Below, piece after piece: positions 7,326-15,091 of a stretch of 64,000 nt of DNA (positions are counted from its first letter, which is position 1; each line of letters opens with the position of its first letter). The DNA is taken from NCBI GenBank assembly GCA_017510605.1, contig JAFWMQ010000012.1:62001-126000 (forward strand), in the 5' to 3' direction. The notes under the pieces were generated by a model that saw only the letters and a program-made list of their open reading frames with translations, ran no database searches and had not been told where the DNA came from. Both the position numbers and the translations under genes were made by a program. The DNA comes from Clostridiales bacterium (GTDB taxonomy: Bacteria; Bacillota; Clostridia; Saccharofermentanales; Saccharofermentanaceae).

Positions 7326-8840
7326 ATGGAATGGATATGGTACATTATCGCGGCTCTGGCTGCAGGCATAGGAACCGGATTGGCGGGGCTGTCGGCAGCT
7401 ACTGTCATGGTTCCGATCATTATCGTGTTGTGTCCTTCGTTTTCCGGTGAGACAGGCGTATACCAGGCGACGGCAATCGCGCTTGCATCAGATATCCTCG
7501 GCTCTGCCGTAACCGCCTACACCTATGGTAAAAACAAGAACATAGATCTTAAGCGCGGATGGATCATGCTCGCATGCATAGTGACCATGTGTACGGTCGG
7601 GAGTTATGTGGCTTTCCGCGTCGGAAATGTTGTCCTCGGAAGCTTTACATTATTCCTCACATTGTGCATCGGAATCCGTTTCCTCGTTAAGCCTGATACC
7701 AGCAGGAAAGTTCAGGCGGCGAGGGGCGAGAAGCTCGGTCTCAAAGGAGTGATCATATCATTGCTGTTCGGCCTTCCTATCGGATTTGGCACGGGTTTTG
7801 TCGGAACCGGCGGCGGTATGATGATGCTTATCGTCTTTACTGCGTTTCTCGGAATGGAACTTAAGACGTCTGTCGGAACCAGTACTTTCATAATGACGTT
7901 CACGGCCCTGATCGCATCGGTCAGCCACATCCTTATCCATCCTGCCATCGTGTTTGAGAAGTGGCCTGTAATGCTTATCTGCATCACGGTTGCAACTGCA
8001 GCTTCACTCGTATCGGCACGGTTTGCAAACCGCGTGAAAAACCGCACCGTAGGACTTGTAACCGGTGCGGTCCTTACAGTGCTCGGCGCCGCGATGATCA
8101 TCCTGAACTTCTGGGATTACCTGTCAAAGATCACGTTGTTCACGCAGGTCATGAGCTGCCTCGGAAAGATGGCTGCCTTCATCATTCCCTGCATAATCAT
8201 TCTGCTTCTCATAAGAGCGGTATTCAAACCTGCTTCATATGTTTTCCGGAAACTGCTTCATCTCGTGGCTTTCTCCGGTATTACATTCATGGTCATGCAG
8301 GCGGAAAACTGGCCGTCTGTCGTTCTCAGTTCTCTGGTCATCGCAGGCATCCTGTTTCCCATTCTGTCTATCCTCGAGAAAGAATCCTGGTTCCATAATT
8401 TCTTCGTTCAGAAGAAGCCCGGCGAGATCAAGAAAAGTATGCTCATGCTTTTGTTCATGTTCGCACTGCTCGCTGCAGTTGCGTGGGGCATATTTGATAA
8501 ACCTTTCATTGCTGCGACCGCGATACTGATGTGGGGTACAGGCGATGGTGCGGCCGCTCTCTTCGGAATACCGTTTGGCAGACATAAGATCAGGTTCAAA
8601 CCTGCGGACGGCAAGAAGTCATGGGAAGGCAGTATCGCGATGCTCGCAGTATCTTTTGTGTGCGGAGTTCTGATGTTGTATTTCGCGCAGGGCGTGGGTA
8701 TCGCCAAAGCCCTGATCTTCGCTCTTTGCGCCGCATTACCGGGAACTGCGACTGAACTTTTTACGCCAAGCGAATACGATACGGTTACAGTCCCGATCGT
8801 AATTGAGGCAGTGCTTTTACTGTTGTGTATTACTTTTTAA
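7326..8840 (+). CDS. Two-domain membrane protein: TauE/SafE exporter fused to a phytol/dolichol-kinase-like CTP transferase domain
   Basis: A 504-residue protein. Residues 1-265 match the TauE/SafE anion exporter family, with its two internal repeats (GIGTGLAGLSAATVMVP near 14 and GFGTGFVGTGGGMMM near 153). Residues about 290-504 look like the phytol kinase/dolichol kinase/CdsA superfamily: RKLLHL 308-313, GDGAAALFG 406-414, GRHK 418-421 and KSWEGS 431-436, spread over six or so helices. The family transfers a phosphate from CTP to a lipid alcohol. TauE exports sulfite or organosulfonates. The combination suggests linked lipid phosphorylation and anion movement, which is inference. Last gene of the operon. 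Its 3' end overlaps the convergent gene by 11 bases. Confidence 0.75.
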   Translation: MEWIWYIIAALAAGIGTGLAGLSAATVMVPIIIVLCPSFSGETGVYQATAIALASDILGSAVTAYTYGKNKNIDLKRGWIMLACIVTMCTVGSYVAFRVGNVVLGSFTLFLTLCIGIRFLVKPDTSRKVQAARGEKLGLKGVIISLLFGLPIGFGTGFVGTGGGMMMLIVFTAFLGMELKTSVGTSTFIMTFTALIASVSHILIHPAIVFEKWPVMLICITVATAASLVSARFANRVKNRTVGLVTGAVLTVLGAAMIILNFWDYLSKITLFTQVMSCLGKMAAFIIPCIIILLLIRAVFKPASYVFRKLLHLVAFSGITFMVMQAENWPSVVLSSLVIAGILFPILSILEKESWFHNFFVQKKPGEIKKSMLMLLFMFALLAAVAWGIFDKPFIAATAILMWGTGDGAAALFGIPFGRHKIRFKPADGKKSWEGSIAMLAVSFVCGVLMLYFAQGVGIAKALIFALCAALPGTATELFTPSEYDTVTVPIVIEAVLLLLCITF

Positions 8841-9396
8841 ATCCCAGGAATTCCTTAAGACCGGGGGTCTCTTTTGCCCATCTTACGGGGATGGAGAAAC
8901 AGCCGGCGACGAAGTTGTTGTAGTTTTCGAGGAAGTCGTCGAAGGTGCCTTCGAAAAACGATTCCGGCAGGAAGAATTCCCTGCTGCCGCCTGTGGATCG
9001 GTTGCCTGCCTGGATGTAGGAAGAGATGCCGCCATAAATATGTTTGCGGAATTCGTATCTCTCGAGTGTCCAGCCTGCAATATCGACTTCTCCGGGGACA
9101 TCGAGGCAGTACGATTCGGTAGTATCGTTATTGACCTCCACCCACCATTCGTGATCGCTGTAGATCTTCTTTATGAATGCCTCGCCGTCGCCTTCAACGA
9201 CGGTGCGGTCGGAGGTACCGTCATCATGCTTGAAATAGGATACAAAAACGTGCTTTCTGCCTTCTGATTCGATCGCATAAGAGCATTCCGGGCGGAAGTG
9301 TTCCAATGTAACCCACGGGTGGCACTTCTGAAGTCTTTTCAAAGCCTCGTCAATATATGCGTTTACGTCATATCCGTAAGTGAATTTCTTAGCCAT
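8830..9396 (-). CDS. Hypothetical soluble protein
   Basis: A 188-residue protein starting MAKKFTYGYDVNAYIDEALKR. It is aromatic-rich (HEWWVEVNND, SFFEGTFDDFLENYNNFVAG), without signal peptide or membrane helix. I do not recognise the family. The start at 9396 follows AGGAAC on the minus strand; an upstream extension through a hydrophobic stretch has no ribosome site and overlaps the divergent promoter at 9446-9454. It converges on the TauE fusion gene, and the two stop codons overlap. Confidence 0.6.
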   Translation of the reverse strand: MAKKFTYGYDVNAYIDEALKRLQKCHPWVTLEHFRPECSYAIESEGRKHVFVSYFKHDDGTSDRTVVEGDGEAFIKKIYSDHEWWVEVNNDTTESYCLDVPGEVDIAGWTLERYEFRKHIYGGISSYIQAGNRSTGGSREFFLPESFFEGTFDDFLENYNNFVAGCFSIPVRWAKETPGLKEFLGFKK

Positions 9397-9445
9397 TTTC
9401 AAGTTCCTGTCAGTCGATACTGATTCAAGTATACAACATCCGTTT

Positions 9446-9454
9446 TGATATAAT
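9446..9454 (+). promoter_or_regulatory. Extended -10 promoter for the lipoprotein at 9.5 kb
   Basis: TG-A-TATAAT is a perfect extended -10. The predicted start is near 9461, about 40 bases before the ATG at 9500. Confidence 0.5.
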
Positions 9455-9499
9455 AGAAGGGTCAATAGAATAATAGGAGTGAGGAATAGGGAAATGATT

Positions 9500-10036
9500 A
9501 TGGAGAAAACTATGAGCAGATATTCTGTGAGAACTGTTATTTCTATTGTGCTGGCTGCGGTAGTTGCGTTGTCTGTTTTCGGATGCGCCGGATCCAGGCC
9601 GGAGCCGACTGCCGGCACTGTTATGCCTGCTTCGCCCGAGGAGTGCATCACGCAAGAGAACAAAGTCTTTTACTACTATGAGGCAGTCGTGGCAACCGTG
9701 GGCGGAGACACAAGCTCCAGTTATGAACTGTACAAATACACCGATACCGAATTGATCCTTGTCAGGGACAGACCGTCTCCCGATTCAGGGAAGGAGATGT
9801 ATTATTGTATAGTTCCGGCTTCTGTCCTGGATGACTGCATGAAGGTCGTTAAGAAATACAAGATGGGCAAAGGCAAGTGGCTGAACGGGGACGGAATAGT
9901 CGGAATGGTATTTGCGGTCGGCTTCCTGAAAGACGGGGAGTTTGTAAGGGTTTCCTCTGAGTGTATGCCCGATAACGGCATAGATGCATTTGATGCAGTC
10001 CGCAAAGTACTTTCGGAAGCGTGGAGCCGGAAATGA
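9500..10036 (+). CDS. Small lipoprotein of unknown function
   Basis: A precursor of about 178 residues with a lipoprotein signal: SRYSVRTV, a hydrophobic core, then FGCAG. The mature part is 145 residues or so and has no recognised family. Three ATGs are possible (9494, 9500 and 9512). AGGGAA fits 9500 and GGAG (9502-9505) fits 9512, so the exact start is ambiguous by four codons. It converges on the diguanylate cyclase at 10101. Confidence 0.65.
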   Translation: MEKTMSRYSVRTVISIVLAAVVALSVFGCAGSRPEPTAGTVMPASPEECITQENKVFYYYEAVVATVGGDTSSSYELYKYTDTELILVRDRPSPDSGKEMYYCIVPASVLDDCMKVVKKYKMGKGKWLNGDGIVGMVFAVGFLKDGEFVRVSSECMPDNGIDAFDAVRKVLSEAWSRK

Positions 10037-10100
10037 TATCCGGAGATCTTTTGCTTAAACTTTAAGAAGCGTTTTTCCGGTCACAATAATAATTGCGGTT

Positions 10101-12020
10101 TCAGCCGGCATCAGAAGGCTTATTTATCGAATCGATATATTTGTGATATTTTTCTTTCTCGGCGTACATGTATTTGTCGGCGCGGTCGATGTAATTATCG
10201 ATGGTACCGTTGTCGCCGGGCTCAATGACGGCGTAGCCGATGCTTGCGTGAAGGATGAAGGCGAGGTTGAGCGAACTGAATTCGCGGCTCATGGATTCGG
10301 AGATCTGCCTGATGAGCTGCTCGATGGAGTCGGATTCGGGGAAGGGACCGACCGCGATGAATTCATCACCGCCGTAACGGCCGAAGAGCCATTCTTTCGG
10401 CGAGCAGGACTTGAATGCTTCGGCGGTGGCTTTGAGGGCAAAATCACCGTTCAGGTGGCCGTAGACGTCGTTGATCGTTTTCATCCTGTCGATGTCGGCA
10501 AAGACAAGGATCGACTTTTTGTTCTGTGCCTTCCGCCCGGAAATGTAATCGTAGAGCACGTTCTCGCAGCCCATACGATTGTAAAGGCCGGTGAGTGCAT
10601 CGGTCATGTAGATCTGCCTGAGTTCAAGATTCTTGCGCTGGGAGAAGATGTGGCGGCGCATACTGAAGAGCTGCGCGTTCATGTTCTTGATATACAGCGA
10701 GAGATCAAGATTGAAGAGGAGCTTGGGCTCGTTTTTGATGGCGACGTAACCGATGATGAAATTCAGATAATTCATCGGAGCGAAAACATAAAGATCAGAT
10801 CCGCCTTCCTTATGAACATAACCCGGATAAAGTTCACTTGAATCGAACTGATTCAGCGACATTCTTTTCCCGTCACGAAGTTCATACAAAATATCCATGC
10901 GCGAACTGTATCCGCGGATTCTCTCAGGATATTCCTCGTCATCAAGCTCGAAAAATTCCGGCTCGGTGCACAGACAGAAATTCTCTCCGAGCTGGGGGAT
11001 ATCATTTGTGTTTTTTATTCCCTTCTCGAAAAAGTCCTCTTTCTTTTCGGCCATGGACAACGGGATCTGCATCCGCTGGAAGAAGATATCGATAATGCTT
11101 TGCTGAAGATTCTCAAAATAAGAATTTCTGATCGCATTATAGCGGTTCTTTATGGCTTCTTTTGAAGCGGGGCATCCGCAGCTCTCGGACGGAACAAAAT
11201 ATGAATGGAACTCTTCACTGAAACGCTCGTCCGGATGAGCGATCTGATACTTGAGCTTGTCATAAGCAAGTTCGCCGAACTTATCCCAGCCGCGCGAAAC
11301 CGTCGAAAGGATAGGGAAGGTAAACTGACCGTCTTTTATCATGTCAAAACCTGTCAGCAGAACATCTTCGGGAACGGAGTAACCCTTCTCGGCAAGGCTG
11401 GAATTAATGCCCAGAGCCATATTGTCATTTGCGCAGACGATTGCGTCAGGGAGTTCTTTTCCGGCTTCCAGGTACCATTTCATCGAGAGATATGCCGTAT
11501 AAAATCCGAAATCACACTTGAATTCGTCATAAAGTTTCATGCCGTGCTCTTCAAGAACATCTATGAGAGCCTGGCGGCGGATCGAGTTCTCGACGTTTTC
11601 TTCTATTCCGTTTACGAAGATGATCTTTTTCGCTTTGTGGTGCTCGACAAGATGGGTCGCAAGATCCCGCACGCCTTTATAATTCTCGGTCTTGATGCAG
11701 GACATGTTGGGAACTTCCACCTCGAGCGAGAGCATGGGGACGCCGGCTCTCTGGAATCTTGCGCAGACACGTTCCTGCTCATCAGGGAAGTTGTAAGTAT
11801 TGGTGAGCATGATGGCACCGTCGAAAGTCCCGGGGTCAGGGAGATGGAACAGGTTAAGCTGGCATTTATTCTGAAGTTCGTTATCGTTCGCGGAACAATA
11901 GGTAACAAATACGAACACGTCTGTGCCGTCTTCAGAGGCTTTTTTCTGAAGACCGGTAACTATGTGTTCGATAAATTCGTTGCTGAATCCGTTTGTAAAT
12001 ACAGCTATACGATGATTCAT
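10101..12020 (-). CDS. Diguanylate cyclase with cytosolic LacI/periplasmic-binding-like sensor domain
   Basis: A 639-residue protein. Residues 1-270 are a LacI-type sugar-binding fold without the N-terminal helix-turn-helix (IAVFTNGFSNEF, DAIVCANDNMALG, VLLTGFDMI) and without a signal peptide, so the sensor should be cytosolic. It ends at SESCGCP. Residues 320-450 form a PAS/GAF-like linker. Residues 470-630 are a GGDEF domain with intact RYGGDEF (GGDEF 550-554). The RxxD inhibitory site is absent (PKEW in its place). The expected product is c-di-GMP, made in response to a small ligand. A paralogue of the same architecture is at 48752-50650. Confidence 0.85.
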   Translation of the reverse strand: MNHRIAVFTNGFSNEFIEHIVTGLQKKASEDGTDVFVFVTYCSANDNELQNKCQLNLFHLPDPGTFDGAIMLTNTYNFPDEQERVCARFQRAGVPMLSLEVEVPNMSCIKTENYKGVRDLATHLVEHHKAKKIIFVNGIEENVENSIRRQALIDVLEEHGMKLYDEFKCDFGFYTAYLSMKWYLEAGKELPDAIVCANDNMALGINSSLAEKGYSVPEDVLLTGFDMIKDGQFTFPILSTVSRGWDKFGELAYDKLKYQIAHPDERFSEEFHSYFVPSESCGCPASKEAIKNRYNAIRNSYFENLQQSIIDIFFQRMQIPLSMAEKKEDFFEKGIKNTNDIPQLGENFCLCTEPEFFELDDEEYPERIRGYSSRMDILYELRDGKRMSLNQFDSSELYPGYVHKEGGSDLYVFAPMNYLNFIIGYVAIKNEPKLLFNLDLSLYIKNMNAQLFSMRRHIFSQRKNLELRQIYMTDALTGLYNRMGCENVLYDYISGRKAQNKKSILVFADIDRMKTINDVYGHLNGDFALKATAEAFKSCSPKEWLFGRYGGDEFIAVGPFPESDSIEQLIRQISESMSREFSSLNLAFILHASIGYAVIEPGDNGTIDNYIDRADKYMYAEKEKYHKYIDSINKPSDAG

Positions 12021-12064
12021 TGACCCATTCTACACTCTGATAATAAACGTAACTGACAACTTAT

Positions 12065-12070
12065 ATTATA
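12065..12070 (-). promoter_or_regulatory. -10 box (TATAAT) for the LacI-GGDEF gene
   Basis: On the minus strand TATAAT sits about 45 bases before the ATG at 12020, implying a leader of roughly 38 bases. Confidence 0.4.
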
Positions 12071-12185
12071 CTCCATATTCAGTTCATAGGGATTTGTTAT
12101 TTTCCCTGACGAAATGCGGACGCCACATAGCATTGAAGGGTTCCCGGATGATGGGTCCGCATCAGTTTCTGCTTTGCGGTCCATA

Positions 12186-12194
12186 TGTTAAGAT
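12186..12194 (+). promoter_or_regulatory. Extended -10 placing transcription start at the ATG of the deaminase gene
   Basis: TG-T-TAAGAT is followed by six bases and then ATG 12201, so the expected first transcribed base is the A of the start codon. No Shine-Dalgarno sequence precedes the ATG, which fits leaderless translation. Confidence 0.45.
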
Positions 12195-12200
12195 TAATCT

Positions 12201-12662
12201 ATGAACGAATACATGAAGATCGCATCAGAGCTCTCCAAAGAGAGCTTCAGGACACACGAAGGCGGACCTTTCGGGGCCTGCATAATTAAGGACGGCAAAG
12301 TTGTCGGCAGAGGGAGAAATATGGTCCTCAAGAACAACGATCCCACGGCGCATGCCGAGGTGATGGCTATCCGTGACGCGTGCAGCAACCTGGGCACTTA
12401 CGATCTGACAGGATGTGTGCTCTATACGTCCTGCTATCCGTGCCCGATGTGCTTATCTGCGACTATCTGGTCTAACATGAAGAAAGTATATTACGGCAAT
12501 ACCAAAGAGGATGCCGCTGATATAGGTTTCAGGGACGATTACATTTACGGATTTATCAAGGGTTCAGTTGACGATGCACTTGATCTTGAGATGATTGACC
12601 GCGATGAGACGATCAAGGTTTTCAAAGCGTTTACTGAGGACGGGAACAGAACTATATATTGA
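12201..12662 (+). CDS. guaD: Nucleoside/guanine deaminase (CMP/dCMP deaminase family)
   Basis: A 153-residue zinc hydrolase. H51-A-E53 and P80-C81-P-M-C84 are the zinc and catalytic residues (H51, C81 and C84 bind zinc; E53 shuttles protons). The overall pattern (EGGPFGACIIKDG, NDPTAHAEVMAIR, LYTSCYPCPMC, DDYIYG) closely follows Bacillus GuaD, about 156 residues long, which converts guanine to xanthine. The symbol is therefore likely but not proven; cytosine or tRNA-adenosine deaminases share the motifs. It stands alone, divergent from the cyclase, with an apparently leaderless promoter. Confidence 0.8.
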   Translation: MNEYMKIASELSKESFRTHEGGPFGACIIKDGKVVGRGRNMVLKNNDPTAHAEVMAIRDACSNLGTYDLTGCVLYTSCYPCPMCLSATIWSNMKKVYYGNTKEDAADIGFRDDYIYGFIKGSVDDALDLEMIDRDETIKVFKAFTEDGNRTIY

Positions 12663-12720
12663 GCCTGGGGTTCCTGAGGGTTCTTTAGACTGGGTACAGG
12701 CGGGGTGTTTTTGAATTGCC

Positions 12721-13326
12721 ATGAAGATTAAAGCGTTATACAAACCGGTTTGCGTTATCTGTGCTTTGGCAGTTACTGCCTTGTGGTTTGCCGGGTGCAG
12801 TAATGATGCGGATCCGACTGTGACTACGACTACGTCTTATGATGTTCCGTCTAAAACAAGAGAGACCAAACCGCTTCCGAGTTATAAGCTGATAGAATGC
12901 GATCCGACAAATCAGTCCTACGATCTTTCTGAGTACAAGGTGTTTGACGGTGATATCGGCAGGGCTTTGATGACGGAGACTGACGATGCCATGCTGAAAG
13001 AATTTGCAGAGAAGGTCTCTGACAGGATCCTGTCGACCGATGATATATCCTGTGAGATTATGTATCAGGGCTTTTCCTTTGCGATCGTGAAGATCGGAAA
13101 ATTCTTTGAGTGGCAGGACAGGACCGGAGTCGAAGAACAGGGCTACTACGGGGATAAGTCGCTCTTTTTCTCTTATAATAACGAGCCGGCGACCGGCGAT
13201 ATTACGGCCGGCCCGGGTGAACATTTTGATGTGTATAAGGACCCTTCAGATCACTTTATTGTGGTTACGCAATGCAGGGATTATAAGATAGTTTATGAGC
13301 TTTTCAAGCGCGCGAAAGAAGGGTAG
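12721..13326 (+). CDS. Lipoprotein of the 'DPS..F..VTQCRDYK' family
   Basis: A 201-residue precursor with signal peptide and lipobox FAGC. A Thr-rich spacer (TVTTTTSYDVPSKTRETK) follows, then a domain of about 140 residues ending VYKDPSDHFIVVTQCRDYKI. The same ending (FYKDPSGNFLAVTQCRDYKV) occurs in the lipoprotein at 17481-18053, so the two are paralogues of an unknown family. A 12-base sequence CGGGGTGTTTTT occurs on both sides of the gene (12701-12712 and 13341-13352), probably by chance. Confidence 0.65.
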   Translation: MKIKALYKPVCVICALAVTALWFAGCSNDADPTVTTTTSYDVPSKTRETKPLPSYKLIECDPTNQSYDLSEYKVFDGDIGRALMTETDDAMLKEFAEKVSDRILSTDDISCEIMYQGFSFAIVKIGKFFEWQDRTGVEEQGYYGDKSLFFSYNNEPATGDITAGPGEHFDVYKDPSDHFIVVTQCRDYKIVYELFKRAKEG

Positions 13327-13691
13327 ACAGTGGTGTTGATCGGGGTGTTTTTCGAGTGAGCGAAAACCGGTACATATAAAGCTATTTACCTATCGCTTTA
13401 GATATTAAATCTGGCAGCTAAAAGCACCTGCTTATTCCATGTTGTCGTAAAAATGGCTTCATATCCGATTCCCGACACCATGTAATGCCAGCTTGCGGAT
13501 ATCAGAGATTGAAATAATGGCCGGTGTGAGAAGAAGTCCGTCTTTATCAATTTTTCTCATATCAGGTTGCTTCTTATTTCAGAAGTCGTCTATGTTTTTC
13601 CCTTTTATACAGACGGCAGTCTTTGCAGTAACCCGACAGTTGCTAGTATAATAATAAAATGTTGAACTACAACAATGGGGAGAAAAGAAAA
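13327..13691 (+). other. 365-base gap with a promoter at its end and no convincing gene
   Basis: The only frame of note is on the minus strand (13459-13560, 33 residues, MRKIDKDGLLLTPAII and onward), without a ribosome site. It may be a fragment of a lost gene. The remainder shows nothing beyond the promoter at 13623-13652. Confidence 0.3.
13623..13652 (+). promoter_or_regulatory. Promoter TTGCAG-18-TATAAT
   Basis: TTGCAG (13623-13628) and TATAAT (13647-13652) are separated by 18 bases. The transcript would begin near 13659, giving a leader of about 33 bases to the lipoprotein ATG at 13692. Confidence 0.55.
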
Positions 13692-14399
13692 ATGAAAAAA
13701 ATAACAATAGTATCAATTGCGCTTTGCCTGTCAATTTTGGCATCCGGCTGCACGACAAATGAGCCGGCTCAGGCAAGCGAACCTACCACGGTAACAACTG
13801 CCGAAGAGATAACTAAGGCTGCCCACCAGGTCAATGTTGAGGTGGTTACGCTTCAGAGTTCTGCTGACGGCGATCAACAGGTTGTTCCGAAAATTACCGT
13901 AGACGGCGTGGAAGCAGCAGAGATCAACAATACGCTCAGCAGTTATATCCAGACAGAATATCCTTTGGATATTTATGATGATTATGCTGACGGCATGGCA
14001 ACGAAAATATATTGGGGCGTTAAGGATAATGTCCTGACCATCGTCATCCATGCACATGAGACATTTACGGACTACTTTACCTATGATGTTTTCAATTACG
14101 ATCTTGATACGCTGAAGGCGATGGATGACAGTGAAGTTGTAAAGAGTCTGGGCATGACCGATGAGGAGTTCATCAGCAAGACCTCGGAGATCGTAAAGAA
14201 CTTCTGCAGCGAACGTGATTATGATCTCGACAAGAGTCTTGCGGCAGTAGGTTATGAGAATTGCACGCCTTTCGTTACGCCGGACGGAACGCCGGGAGTT
14301 GCAGCCAGCATATATTTTCCTGCTGACTCACAGTTCGGAGGCGGCGCCAGCTTAAGGTGCTTTAACATGGCGACAATGGAGCCGGTGAATTTCGCATAA
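13692..14399 (+). CDS. Lipoprotein, possibly with a DUF3298/DUF4163-like extracellular domain
   Basis: A 235-residue precursor. KKITIVSIALCLSILASGC is the lipoprotein signal, followed by a Thr/Glu-rich spacer. The mature domain (VDGVEAAEINNTLSSYIQTE, then DYFTYDVFNYDLDTLKAM) has the layout of RsiV/DUF3298-like domains: a conserved integer-like alternation, then a phrase about a variable being set by degrees. That resemblance is only suggestive. The start at 13692 follows GGGGAGAAAAG; an upstream in-frame ATG at 13659 lacks a ribosome site and lies at the expected transcript start. Confidence 0.65.
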   Translation: MKKITIVSIALCLSILASGCTTNEPAQASEPTTVTTAEEITKAAHQVNVEVVTLQSSADGDQQVVPKITVDGVEAAEINNTLSSYIQTEYPLDIYDDYADGMATKIYWGVKDNVLTIVIHAHETFTDYFTYDVFNYDLDTLKAMDDSEVVKSLGMTDEEFISKTSEIVKNFCSERDYDLDKSLAAVGYENCTPFVTPDGTPGVAASIYFPADSQFGGGASLRCFNMATMEPVNFA

Positions 14400-14513
14400 T
14401 AACCGTAAAATTTTAAGTACATTTTAGGTTTGCGATTTACAGTAAGAGCGGAAGACGAAGGAAATGTCTTACGTTTGGTCGCAAAGTTTACAGATTCTTA
14501 AAGTTGTATTGAT

Positions 14514-14541
14514 TAATACGTATTATTCTCCTTCGTATAAT
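14514..14541 (+). promoter_or_regulatory. Promoter with a 12-bp perfect palindrome in the -35 region
   Basis: TAATACGTATTA (14514-14525) is a perfect palindrome. It ends 10 bases before TATAAT (14536-14541), where a -35 would be expected, so it could be an operator. The gene start at 14573 follows with a strong ribosome site. Confidence 0.4.
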
Positions 14542-14572
14542 AGATATAAGAAAAACGAAGGAGGATCAGATT

Positions 14573-14914
14573 ATGGCATTAACAGACGCTTTGAAAGATA
14601 AGATATTGAAGCTGGGATCTAAGCAGAAACTTGATGCCATTATCAAGTATTCGACCCATTCCAGCGAAGATATAAGAATGACGGTAGCGATAGCACTCGG
14701 CATGATCCCTACATACGATTCCGGCATGGCATTGATACCGTTGCTCCGCGATAAGTCGCCGATGGTAAGAGCAACCGCATGTGAATCTGCAGCTGCCATA
14801 CGTGCAAAAGTCTGTGAGGAGTACATAAAGAAACTCGCTTTCACGGAAACAGATCTTAATGTAAAGCAGGTAGCAAAGAGAGCATACGATCAGCTCAAGG
14901 ACAGAGTAGCATAA
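14573..14914 (+). CDS. Small HEAT-repeat protein
   Basis: A 113-residue all-helical protein. Two or three HEAT-like repeats are visible: SSEDIRMTVAIALGMIP, then KSPMVRATACESAAAIR, then TDLNVKQVAKRAYDQLK. Such repeats form curved protein-binding scaffolds. There is no enzyme motif, signal peptide or membrane helix. The start follows AAGGAGGATC. The gene is monocistronic, between a palindromic promoter and a strong terminator. Its partner is unknown. A longer HEAT-like protein is encoded at 26032. Confidence 0.75.
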   Translation: MALTDALKDKILKLGSKQKLDAIIKYSTHSSEDIRMTVAIALGMIPTYDSGMALIPLLRDKSPMVRATACESAAAIRAKVCEEYIKKLAFTETDLNVKQVAKRAYDQLKDRVA

Positions 14915-14952
14915 GGAAGTTAATTCCTTCAAAAATAATAGCTCCTTTCTGA

Positions 14953-14982
14953 AAGACCCCTGGCATTAGCTCCAGGGGTTTT
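14953..14982 (+). terminator. Intrinsic terminator after the HEAT-repeat gene
   Basis: ACCCCTGG (14956-14963) pairs perfectly with CCAGGGGT (14972-14979) around an 8-base loop, flanked by AAAG and TTTT. Confidence 0.8.
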
Positions 14983-15028
14983 GCATTTTCGATTCTTTTT
15001 GATGCATAAAGCCCACATAAAAAATACA

Positions 15029-15037
15029 TGTTATAAT
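15029..15037 (+). promoter_or_regulatory. Extended -10 promoter of the zinc-ribbon gene at 15.1 kb
   Basis: TG-T-TATAAT is a perfect extended -10. The start is expected near 15044, about 48 bases before ATG 15092. Confidence 0.5.
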
Positions 15038-15091
15038 CTCCCTTAAATAAGTTTGATTTTTGGAAATGTGATATAGGGGAGGATTAAAAAC

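Noticed and set aside
9397..9663. N-terminal extension of the 8830-9396 gene with a membrane helix
   Set aside because: There is no ribosome site at the far start, and the region holds the promoter and start of the opposite lipoprotein gene.
10101..12020. LacI-family transcriptional repressor
   Set aside because: The ligand domain is present but the N-terminal helix-turn-helix is absent and a GGDEF domain is fused instead. Same reasoning for 48752-50650.
11205..12023. Long open frame on the plus strand opposite the LacI-GGDEF gene
   Set aside because: It is antisense to a gene with clear domains and has no ribosome site; the same applies to 24936-25775, 1962-2594 and 10143-10841.
12701..13352. 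Transposon-like element flanked by CGGGGTGTTTTT direct repeats
   Set aside because: Only a lipoprotein gene lies between, no inverted ends or transposase; the 12-base match is probably chance.
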